Made by a program: the position numbers and the translations under genes
Source of the DNA: Puccinia triticina
Lineage: Eukaryota > Basidiomycota > Pucciniomycetes > Pucciniales > Pucciniaceae
NCBI RefSeq assembly: GCF_026914185.1
Contig: NC_070563.1
Coordinates: 7,151,001-7,215,000, forward strand
Direction: 5' to 3'
Length of the DNA: 64,000 nucleotides
Shown here: positions 54,488 through 64,000 of the stretch, one piece after another
How the letters are laid out: each line of letters begins with the position of its first letter
Position numbering within the stretch: the first letter of the stretch is position 1
The notes under the pieces: generated by a model
The model's input: the letters and a program-made list of their open reading frames with translations, nothing else
What the model was told of the DNA's origin: nothing
The model's database searches: none

Positions 54488-57252
54488 AGTTTTGATTGTC
54501 AAAACCAGTCCACTGTGGAATTGAGGTGGATGGCAACAGTCTGGGCTGGAGTGCAACTGTGAGTCACGGCGGGGTAGGCATGGTTTCCCTTTGCAATTGT
54601 GTGCCGTGGACTTGTCGGGAGCGGCTTTGTTGGTGCTGGTGAAGGGGCTAGGGGGAAGGGGGGGCGCGGAGGCTGGGGGGGGGGGGGGGGGGGGGGGATC
54701 TGCAGAACCTGGTACCCTGCAGCGGCGAAGCCGCTTTGGTCTCTAGTAGATAAGTGGAATCAGAAATTCATTATAGCCAATGATTCCAACCACCTTACCT
54801 GCCATACAGCTGTGCACACAGCCTCAGGTTTCATCTTCACTGGATACAGTGGATGACATGAAACCTCTCTGGATTCTGCGCAGTCCCTATAGAAACACGT
54901 TATCACACACCCAACTAGAGATTGTTGAGCTGGGGGTTCCTCTTGAAATAACCAGGATAAGCAGTTAGTTTGGAGCCAATATAATCCCGGCAATATATGA
55001 GTTTTTTTGCCTGACATCCTATGTGACATCTGATAAGGTCCGCCAAAACTTGAACTCACCTCTGTAAAGATGACCAAAGACTTTGGCAATGAATTCTAAA
55101 GATGACCAAAGACTTTGGTTAATGAATTCCAAGGCAAGGTTACTGAGATGGTCAAACTGGGCCTTTCAGACCTAGCAATCAAGCAGATCCTAGAAGAAAG
55201 ATACCCCATCACAGTGCCACTCTGTGCTGAATAGGGGGGTTCACAATTGAATTTTATAAAAATTTGGAGGCCAATTCAAGGCCTTTATGAACATAATTTT
55301 CAAATTTTGGCAATATGTCCAGAAGAAGGTGTGACTGATCAATCAGTGCAATTTATCAACTTTTTAAAAATATGTTCATAAACAGGTTAAAATGGGTCCT
55401 AAAGTTTTACAAATTTCAATTGTGAACCCCCCTAATTGGTTGGGCCAACCAAAACCAACCCAAGACCTGTTGGGTTTTGGGTTGGGTTTGGGAACATTCT
55501 TAAAGAAAATGACAAGAACCAAAACCGACCCAACCCAACTTGTAAAATTTTTGGGTTGGGTTTGGGCAGCTTATTCTATAATTGGGTCAGCCTGCAACCC
55601 GACTAAGACGCCTCAAACAGTCAAGTTGGGGGTTTTTGGCGCGTAATATATAGGTCGCCGACCGTCCCCACAGGACCCTCAGCGTACAGCGTGCCGCCGG
55701 CCAACAAGAACCACTAACTCAGCCTGCCCAGCCAACCGCAGGACACCATCCAGCCAAAAGCCCGTCCCGGGAAGCTCCCAGCCCGAGCTCATACAAGCCA
55801 AGGACCCCAGAGATACCACCCCCAAACACTATGTCTGCTTGAACTTAACTAAGTCCCTCCTGAGAAGCTTATGACTGTATTTCAAAGAACCAAAAACCAG
55901 AACTAAAACACAAGAATGTAAGAATGAGATCATAAAAAAGATAAGGATGATAAATGGAAACAAACCCTGAGTTTGAGGAACAATTATTCTGAGATTATGG
56001 ACAATCAAAGGAGACAGGACAAGGAGCTAAGTGAAGAATAGGTTAGTCAAGAGATTTGGGTGAGGGAATTAGATGAGAGCGAACAAACCAATGATGACAG
56101 GACTTGTAGAATGGATGGAATATGGAAGGAGAGTGGACACAAGGGATAAGGGAACTTTTAGGAATAAATAAGGTTAGTGATTGTCGAAGAGTATGCAAGA
56201 CCAGTGAAATGCTTTGGTGCATTTCTCACCAAGGTGAATACTTGATGAGAGTTGATATCGCCGTTGAGAGTGAATCTTGAGACTGGCAGAGAATGAATAT
56301 AGCGCCGAGGAGAGTCTTGGCAAAAGCAGTTGATACTGAATTGAAGTGTTGGACGGAGATGAGGAAAGTTCGTCAAGGGAAAGATCGGCGGCAGAGAGCG
56401 GAGGATCGTAGTGATGGAGCGGTTGTTGGGGTTTACTTGATGAGATTGAGTTCAATCAGTCCGCGCACAAGCGTGGTCCTGTTGCCGGCTGATTTTCAAC
56501 ACCTCCCCCGCCTGAGGCTTTGCCGGAGGGACTTATGACTAATCTGCATCTCTTGCATGAGAGATATTTTGGTTTTGGTGGTGTTTTCCTTTGAAACCCC
56601 AGAACTCAACTCTGACAATACCCAACCTTCTAAGTTTTGGGTGGATGATACGCCTGGATCTGTCCCTCCTTCTGATATAATTTCAGACTTTTTTGCGTCC
56701 ATCTTCCCCCTCATTTTATTTTTCTAGAATGTCCATTTTCTTGAGTTTCTTGGAATTTCCACCAGATCAGGAAATAACCGCCCGTGCGCAGTTATCTCAA
56801 GGTCAATTTGCTGATACAACATGATATAAGTACGTGTTTCTATTTTTTTCCACCAATCATCTCTGCTTATTGGGTCCCAATGCGGTTGGGTCAGTGCGCT
56901 ATGGAAATACTAAATGAATTGAGAATGAAATGTAGTGATGTGCTTGACATCACAGTAATTTTGTTTTTTATTCTGATTTTCAAAATATTTATTTTAGAGG
57001 TAGATGAGCTAGATACATGGAATAAAAAATACATGAAAATTTTATTGATCAAGAATGCCATTCAGAAAAAATGGGTCCCATAAGGAGGGGTTGAGAATTG
57101 ACTGAGTAATGAGGAATATAATGATGAACGTGGTCAATTATCCGGATCTCTCATGTGAGAAGTGCAGATTAGTCATAAGTCCCTGCGGCAAAGCCTCAAG
57201 CGGGGGAGGGACTTAGTTAAGTTTGATGTCTGCTGAATCAGACCTGTCCTCC
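54488..57252. other. No intact gene; repeat pieces
   Basis: A 23-base G run lies at 54675-54697. 55131-55232 reads GKVTEMVKLGLSDLAIKQIL in one plus frame, which resembles the N-terminal helical part of FAR1/MULE-type transposases, but is only a fragment. 55430-55620 is GGGTTGGGTT-type low complexity. 55850-55875, 56505-56560 and 57130-57220 carry AAGTCCCTCC / GGAGGGACTT blocks related to the MULE-like element ends; the last two are inverted to each other (TGACTAATCTGCA / TGCAGATTAGTCA) and may bound another non-autonomous element of about 700 bases. Confidence 0.45.
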
Positions 57253-57261
57253 GTCCAAACT

Positions 57262-57984
57262 CTAGCTTAACTAAGCCTCTCAAACGGAGGGTTAGGGGGA
57301 CCCCGCTCGGAGGGCTCTCTGTAGGAGAGGCTTATGCATAATGTCTGAAAGCTGGCAGACAAGGGAAGGATTTTCAACCCTAAAGACACAAAAACAGAAT
57401 TTAAAAATCAACAACACATGTACAGAGAAATCTGAGTAGACATTTCTCTCAGCAGCACTGATGCGCACCCTCACCTAAGTTTTTGAGGCATAAACTCCAA
57501 AACTGATTGTAGGAACTTGTTTTGAAGGTCAAAGGAATCCTGAAGGATATTCCATTGCTCTGAAGATCCAATTTTGGATTTTCTGATAATATGCACAATT
57601 GAATGGCTACAGGTGTAGGATCTGCACATATCTGCAGGCTTGTGAATCCAATATCCACGAGGCATGATGGTTGTAATTCCTTGGTTTACATTTCTTTGTG
57701 TTTTTGTATTTTTAAAAGATTAGTACAAGGAAAATGGTTGGGATTGAGGAGATGAGACCAGCACCATTTGAAAGCTGAGGTTTTGAAGTATATTTTGGCT
57801 CTGGGACAGGTCCGCAGGAGCTGAGGGGAAGGCTGGGTGATGCTAAGTATATTTCCTCCAGCCATTCATGATTTCTTTCTCAGCCAAATTTTTGACTTTG
57901 TGCACAAGTCCCTCCCTGCGGGAGGGGCTGCTTTGCGGCCAGCCACAGCAAGCCTCCCACCAGGGGGGACTTGTGTCAAGTTAG
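57262..57984 (+). mobile_element. MULE-like non-autonomous element, copy D
   Basis: It begins CTAGCTTAACTAAGCCTCTC and ends GTCAAGTTAG, and is flanked by a perfect 9-bp duplication GTCCAAACT (57253-57261 and 57985-57993). The body aligns with copy B over most of its length. Confidence 0.88.
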
Positions 57985-57993
57985 GTCCAAACT

Positions 57994-59357
57994 CAAGATC
58001 CAGCACACACCCCGAACTTAACATAAGCCCTCGTCCCTGCTGCGGCCAGGGGGGGGGGGGGGGCGCCCCCATTTGGCCTGGGAGAGATGCATAGCATTGA
58101 GATCTCTCCCGCAGGAAGAGGACTTACGACTAAAAAGCACATGTTGGCCTGAGAGATTCTGCAACTTTGAGTGGTGGCCAATGTCATCACTACCTGCAGA
58201 CCGCACTTTTTGACCAGTTCTTCTTTGGTCTTCATGATTTGAAGCTTGTATTTCTCTTAACTAAACTGTCTACTCAAATTCTTGGCAATCCATCCCCCTC
58301 ATGCCCAAAAAAAATAGACAAAATTTCAGATTCTTGGCCGCTTACTCACAAGGCCATGGCTTTTTCCCGTGTTTCTTTTTTTCAAAGTCACACTCTTTTT
58401 TCCAACCGTTCAGACTTTTCTCTCACTTTAACGTGCATTTCTTAATTAGAGTGGTATGGCATTAATCTCCAATCACCAAATGCCAAATTGGGATTTAATT
58501 AGGCAGAAGAGAAAACCTTAAAGGGCCGACAAGAGATTCAAAAGACACTGCTTTTAAAAAAAGATAGAAAAATAACAAAAGACAATGGTAAGAAGCTACC
58601 TATGTAGGATTGGAGCTAAGATGGCAGCGCTCAGCTGGGATAGATTAAGGATATTGGGGAATGAGTTGAATATTTTATAATTTGTAAGAAAGGAACCCTA
58701 CGGTTATTTTTGAGATTCTCTCACGCGAGAATGTTGTTGTTAGTTGTAAGCCCCGCTTGCACCTACGGCTTGGCGGTGCTGCTAACTTAATAAAGTCCCT
58801 CCCGATGCGGGAGGCTGGAGTTTGGAGATTGTGTGGTGGTACAGGGGGTAGCTCATTTGGGTGGAGCTTAAGTTTGGGTGGTGGCGAAGCCACCCCTCCC
58901 GCAGGGAGGGACTTACGCCTAAAGCGACTGTTTGGGTGGCAGAGCACCCACCAAAAAAGGATGAAAATCCACACTTTGATTTTTCCAGCCTGCAGCTTCA
59001 AAGTTGCCCCCCCCCCATTGTTGGGACTTAAGCAGCTATACATGTCATTGAATTTTTAAGCTCTTCAGCTCATCGCGATAGTATCAGGGTTCCTTCCAAG
59101 CAATTTTCAAAGAAGTTACAAGGTCTGGGAGGCTGAGCGTATGTGTATAATCTTCTTTTTTTCGTTTGGCCTTTTTCCTCTCTCTCTTTTTTTTAATCAC
59201 ACTCAATTAACACTCAACTGTCCCTCTCTCCAATCTATCTTCTATTTTCCATACCCCTTGGATCAGACTATCCCATACCCGGACTTGGATCACACCATAC
59301 AAATCACCTCCCTTTGTGAAACAACACTACCTCACAATTCATATCTGATCACCAGCA
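57994..59357. other. Intergenic with further GC terminal blocks
   Basis: 58013-58130 and 58785-58925 are GC-rich blocks of the AACTTAA...AAGYCC / GGGACTTACGMCTAA type, with a 14-base G run at about 58048. Between them lies AT-rich DNA with nothing recognisable. 59060-59357 is CT-rich and probably leader sequence for the fragment starting at 59358. Confidence 0.4.
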
Positions 59358-59845
59358 ATGGCTCAAAATACCACTTCATCGACTTCAAATATCACCTCAG
59401 AAGATAACAAACTGAAGCAAATCTCCGACCTCATCGAAAAGCTCCACTGGGTACCAAAAAGCTATTTTGGGCACTTTCTGAATGCAAAATCAGCGGCCTT
59501 GATCTGCAAGCAACGACTCTGGGGATCACCGGGTCCAGGCTGGGACTCAACAAAGAGGCTATTGGAATCAATCAAACACGTTGTACGGAAGTATAGCGAG
59601 GGAAAGCAGCTTTGGTATGACTTCATAATGGAGGAGGTATGTGATTTCCTCCATCTGCCGCTCTTCTTTTCCTTTGAACTCAGATGTTTGATTTTTGGTT
59701 TGTACAGGCCACTCTTATCATTTGCAGGCAGAAACCAACGACTGGGAAATTTCCAAGAGGCTTCTACTACAGCTTGCACAATTTGAATGAGGCCTTTTTC
59801 ACTCTGGAGGCACGATGTGGTGATTTATATAGGCAAGCGTGGTAG
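59358..59845 (+). pseudogene. Second copy of the multi-copy ORF family
   Basis: It starts ATGGCTCAAAATACC. Exon 1 reads ISDLIEKLHWVPKSYFGHFL, LICKQRLWGSPGPGWDSTK and LLESIKHVV, ending YDFIMEE. An intron (GTATGTGA...TTGTACAG) leads to ATLIICRQKPTTGKFPRGFY and LNEAFFTLEARCGDLYRQAW, then a stop. The modules align with 1628-2250 (PK-YF--F, RLW, GW-ST--LL-SI, P-G-Y, FF). The full-length proteins are much longer, so this is a truncated member. Confidence 0.55.
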
Positions 59846-59848
59846 AAT

Positions 59849-61830
59849 GTCCACACGGGGATAGCGCGGGTGGGAATGCACAGAGCGGCTCAGGCAGAGT
59901 GCATTCCGGTGACATAAGCACCGAGGATGATGTCAGGAAAGCACGCTAAGAAAGCTTACGGAAAGTCACACGTGGACCAGAATGCACGGATTGCGGATTG
60001 CGGATTGTGGATCGGGTATTTGGATTGGAGCGGAAAAAGACAGGGCTGGACTGCGGCGGATTACACACGTGGACTGGTAGCAGCGGCGCGTCAGCGGGTG
60101 AGCCACGACAGCCAAAGCGGGTTCCACCAGCGGGTGGAACCAGGGTGGAGGCGGTGACGAGAGACCAACTGGCGGGGGCTAGACAGAGGACGGTGAGAGA
60201 TCAAGCGTTGGAGATGAGCCGAGTCTGGGAAAGTGACGTGCGGAATAGCGGGCGGAGCTGGGGGACTAGTGCGGGAAAGTGTCAGACGTGTGGGATTGGG
60301 TGGAAACGGCGATGTGCAAGGAGGGAAGGACAGGAAAAGGGGGCGGAGGGATTTCTGAGGGGGGAATAATCCTATCATCATCCTATAATCCTATCATTCT
60401 TACGGAATTCACTCATCATTGTACTTACAACTATGGACGTACTAGAGTTATTAGGAGAATATCTGAGATCTTATCTTTACCGTGAGATTTACTTGCGGAT
60501 TTTGTGCTTACAAAGTGCGGAGCTTCATTCACTTGCGGATTATTACGCTATAGATCAGGCTCAGTAGAGGAGCGCTGAAGGCTAGCGGAAAGTAGCAGTG
60601 CAGAGCCGAGTTACCGACAATCACACAGCCCAGACACTAATATTCTTGAAGGAGGCGGTCAGCGGAAATTTCCACCAACTAACCAGCTTTTATTCTCATA
60701 AGTGGGGGTCTTGCCGGGAACCCAACTTTGTGTTGTTATCAGATACTCGGGGACTAGACTTCGGAAACGTTGAATGAACCCTTCAGAAGGCAAATTCTTT
60801 ACCCCAGGCAACAAAGAAGCTCAGATCGGATCAGGTGGTTTGGACAGGGGAGACACGGTAATTGCGGAAAACGGAGAATGCTCTTCTTTGAGATCAGCCA
60901 AAACACAATTGTGGTTGGGATTAGCAGGAGGACCAAGACTAGGACAATCATATTTTTCGTCGGTGTGGAGTCAGTTTTCACCTAATCAGTCACTCGCGGC
61001 GAGGAGGCGACAGCTGTATCAGCGGAGCACTCTGAACGACCAACCAGTGGTGTCAACTGGAGGAACGTCGAGCGGAACTTACAGAGCCTGTCCTCCAGTC
61101 AACCATGATACAGAGGCGTTGTCATTTTGGGTTGACTGTAGTCGAACACCTTGACGCGTGGTCTGGAACTCATCCCTCAGTTGATTCTGAGCTGGCATGT
61201 CTCTTGGCCAAACATCACGTTAAATGTGTAGAGCTGTTCTACCCTCCGCATTGTGAGTGGGTCGCTAATGCGAATCGATCTAGCCCTTCTCGAAATCAAG
61301 TGGTCTATGTCACATGACTTCTGACACAACGCGACGAGTATGGTTACATGGGGGGTGATAAATGCCTTCGTGCCTGCATACTCTGGAGGGCACTGGTATC
61401 CGTAGCAAAAGTGGATCGGCCAGAAGCTGATCAACCATGAATGGAATGGTGACACGACATAAGACAAAGTTTCTACATATGGGGAGCTCGACGCCCAAGC
61501 AAATCGATACAAGATAGGCTGAGTGGTCAGCAGCAGACCCGGTTCAAGGATCATAAACGACTCGCTGGTTGCTCAACTACTCTTCTGAAACGTCGGGGGG
61601 CTATCTGGTATATCTGACCAACCGACTACGAAACTATATAGCAGTGGCCGATGAAGGGAATCCTGAGCTACGTATACGGAGGCCAGATATGGCTGGCAGA
61701 GCTAAAAATCTAGGTCGTTTCGCTCCAGGTTATGATGATCAAGAGGGATCAAGCCTTCTGGAACAGTGGGCACCCGCGGGGCTTTTGAGGGCGACCGGGG
61801 CCCGGGTCATCGCTTGAACGCTTCCGAGCG
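59849..61830 (+). other. Possible 5' fragment of an LTR retrotransposon
   Basis: The stretch from TGTCCACACGGGG (about 59849) to CTTTTATTCTCA (about 60698) could be an LTR, followed by TGGGGGTCTTGCCGGGAACCC, which resembles a primer-binding site, and an open frame at 60774-61154 (MNPSEGKFFTPGNKEAQIG onward). No second LTR or pol domain is in the window, so the call rests on layout only. An ordinary host gene leader is the alternative. Confidence 0.3.
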
Positions 61831-62959
61831 GCCGGCGCGCCGCGGAGCAGGGCAACATGCATCGAGAGGCTGAAAAGACGCTGGCGTACATATTAAATGG
61901 TGGATTGCTAGAATCCTTGATGACACCTTGAGAGTGCCTCCTGCTCGAACAAAATTAAAATCTGACTGCACGTTGTACAATCATTCTCGTTTATTTTATA
62001 CGACCGGCAACACCTTTCATTCAGGATTTGGTTTTTGAAGATTCAGCAAAATTTTGAGGCAAATTTTGAATGATACCCTCACTATTTTCGTGTGGTTATG
62101 CCCCGCGCTAAAGTGCCGGCTTTGTTTCAAAAATTGAGTCGAATGAGGTCGGCTGTATGAGACTAAAATATTATGCGGGCTAATCAGTTCTTCTAAAACA
62201 GTAGGGAAGGCTCTTTGAAATGCGCTTAGACTTATGCTTAGCTTATTAGTGTGGTTTGAAGGATGACTGGATTTTTTACTTCATTAACTTCAATTTGAGA
62301 GGTGTAGTCAAGAGTATGGAAGCCTGGAAGGGATTGGTAGCGCTTGCTCGAGCAGAGATTCAGAATGCTTTTAATAAGAATTTGTTTACCGCAGGCACGA
62401 CGCCCCACGACAAGATGCATGGATATAAAGTGTGATATGTGATTTTGATAACGCTATAAAAACAACTAAGAAGATGCCAGGGATTCCTCCACCTCCCATA
62501 CAGTCTTCAAGAGCTGGAGTCAAACGGAATTATGATTTTCCAACTGCGGTACCGTCTATGCACGAAACAACGCTATGTATATCTTGGTATGGAATCTAAA
62601 TTTTTGCTGTATTTATTGGAGGTGCGGACTCAATCAGACATTGGGGGTTGGTAAAAATCATGATTGATCAGAGAAATGACTAGGCACAAGGTGTGGGTAA
62701 TAGTTCGTGTACAAATAATAACTTTCATGTGATACAGTTTGGAGATGAGCTAAATGAGGGCGGATAAGTTATGAAAGTCATGTTAAGGGTATTCTACATG
62801 AGAGCAACCGTCCACAAGAAAGACGAGAGAAAGGGCAAAGGAACTGCAAAGAAAGAAGAAAAATTGAGAACTGTTGAAATAAACACAGCATGTATGTTAG
62901 TCGAATGTTTTGAGTTTGAATGAAAGTGAATTTATGAAGAACTGACTAGGTTTCATGAT
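61831..62959. other. Intergenic; no supported gene
   Basis: AT-rich sequence with no domain in any frame; includes the 3' region of the gene at 63331-62960. Confidence 0.4.
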
Positions 62960-63331
62960 TCACGCGGGGTTAGCCTTTGAGCCTTGAGCTCGAAGTTCCT
63001 TGAGCTCTTGGGGAAGCTCGTTGACGTTGAAGACAACACCCATGCCGCGTGCAGTTCGAGCTGGGATGGGGGCAGGAAGGGAGTCAGGAGCTGAGGGTAG
63101 CTCAGATCCACCGATCTTCTGGAGCTCTTGGGGGAGATCGCCGACGGAGAAGACCATGCCCTGGGGGCGATTGGCTCGTGATGAGGATGGGGCAGGGCGG
63201 CGCTGGGAGGCTGCCTTCTGTGGTGGCTTGCGGTGGCGGCTGAAGTCACGGGATGGAGCCCCGACCGGACAAACTCGCGCATCCGTGTCGTAGACGGTGC
63301 GCATCTTGCCTGGCCTGGGCTTCTTCTGCAT
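62960..63331 (-). CDS. Small basic protein with a duplicated LPQEL motif
   Basis: 123 codons from ATG at 63331. The N-terminus is basic (KKPRPGKMRTVYDTDARVCP, SRDFSRHRKPP). The C-terminal half contains two copies of one short motif: VFSVGDLPQELQKIG and VFNVNELPQELKELR. A splice acceptor (TTTATGCAG) overlaps the ATG and an upstream block TDQARGRR (about 63425-63400) with a following GTTAGT donor could be joined in phase, so the true start may lie further 5'. I do not recognise the family. Composition suggests a nucleic-acid or ribosome-associated protein, but that is inference. Confidence 0.55.
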   Translation of the reverse strand: MQKKPRPGKMRTVYDTDARVCPVGAPSRDFSRHRKPPQKAASQRRPAPSSSRANRPQGMVFSVGDLPQELQKIGGSELPSAPDSLPAPIPARTARGMGVVFNVNELPQELKELRAQGSKANPA

Positions 63332-64000
63332 AAAGAGGAGTGGACGTTAGAAATTGGCCAGTGGATTTATGCGGAGTAGGAAGAAGGAAGAGAACTAACC
63401 CTACGGCCGCGCGCTTGATCTGTTAGGGACTGGTGACAAAACAAGGAAGATAAGAAGGCAGATAAGCAATTGAACGAGAGTGCAAGAATTAGGATGAATG
63501 CTCACACCTCCTCCGAGGAGGGTCTTACAAGAGTAACTCTCAGAGTCCTTGAAGTGCTAAAGACCGGCTTGCTAAGGGTTGGATTAAGGGAGGGGGAGGG
63601 GAAAAATTCAAGGGAAAGGATGGGTGTTAATATATCAAGTCAGGAAAGGAAAGGGAGGGGAGGGTTCGTAAGAGGGTATGAGGGCTTCTACTTACTAGCG
63701 TCACTTGGAGAAGGAGGGAGAGTAATTAAGAGGAAGAGGTTGAGGATGGAGGGAGATGGGGAGTGAGTTGCCCCGTCCAGCAGTGAGCCTATTTAAATTA
63801 GATGGCTCAGCACCACCAGCAGCTTCTTCTCCGGTATCCCCCTGGTGCCCTTTGTTCCTTCACGCGCCTTCCCTAATTCGCGCTGCTCCTGACTCTTTGC
63901 TCAGCTGCCTTTCAACTGGAGCGTGGTCAATAAATCGCGGTCCGCGCAAGGTGAATTGTGATTGGCCAGACACAGTGAAAATCGATTCACTGTCGATTGC
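63332..64000. promoter_or_regulatory. Upstream region of the minus-strand gene at 63331
   Basis: An ATTTAAATAG box (63790-63800) in a GC-richer surrounding could serve as a TATA element for transcription leftwards. It is followed downstream by a CT-rich leader and at least one possible leader intron. Confidence 0.35.

Overview
The window looks like a repeat-rich accessory region of a basidiomycete genome, most likely a rust fungus (Pucciniales). The evidence is short spliced introns, several multi-copy ORF families I associate with rusts, and dense class II transposons with many nested insertions. The lineage call is inference. No rRNA operon, CRISPR array or prokaryotic signal is visible.

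Host genes that look intact are few: SUA5 (8.5-9.8 kb, +), a three-exon TMA7 (13.55-14.02 kb, +, too short for ordinary ORF calling), a six-exon acidic/RGG-rich protein (17.16-15.46 kb, -), an eleven-exon secreted protein (45.28-47.04 kb, +) and a small unknown gene (63.33-62.96 kb, -). Damaged or captured genes include two related genes with SAM-like C-terminal modules (37.3-34.5 and 28.8-26.2 kb, -), a RasGAP-like fragment (38.4 kb), a GST-like fragment (53 kb) and two fragments of a multi-copy family (1.6 and 59.4 kb).

Most of the rest is mobile DNA. I could delimit these by matching terminal repeats and target-site duplications (TSDs): a 4.27-kb hAT (17229-21496, decayed 8-bp TSD); two non-autonomous hATs (24152-25245 and 53686-54479, perfect 8-bp TSDs); four copies of one ~0.54-0.77-kb MULE-like element (5893, 22583, 44036 and 57262; 9-bp TSDs); a 3.76-kb MULE-like element carrying an AT-hook/OTU protein (47842-51602, 8-bp TSD); a CACTT-type foldback (26743-27947, 3-bp TSD); a small CACTA-type element (7041-7196, 3-bp TSD); a TA-flanked MITE (34606-35087); and a Ty1/copia element with 110-bp LTRs (29367-34288, 5-bp TSD). 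A Tc1/mariner-like DDE transposase gene (23.4-25.7 kb) is itself interrupted by one of the small hATs.

Three themes recur. Insertions are cleanly reversible: removing the element plus one TSD restores the interrupted reading frame in three independent cases. Nonsense and active-site changes repeatedly look like CpG to TpG/CpA transitions, suggesting cytosine-methylation decay. Finally, five loci carry arrays of short palindromes, four of them around an ATGACCGG/CCGGTCAT or close core, and two arrays sit inside TSD-delimited hAT elements. These arrays are the best candidate here for an undescribed system.
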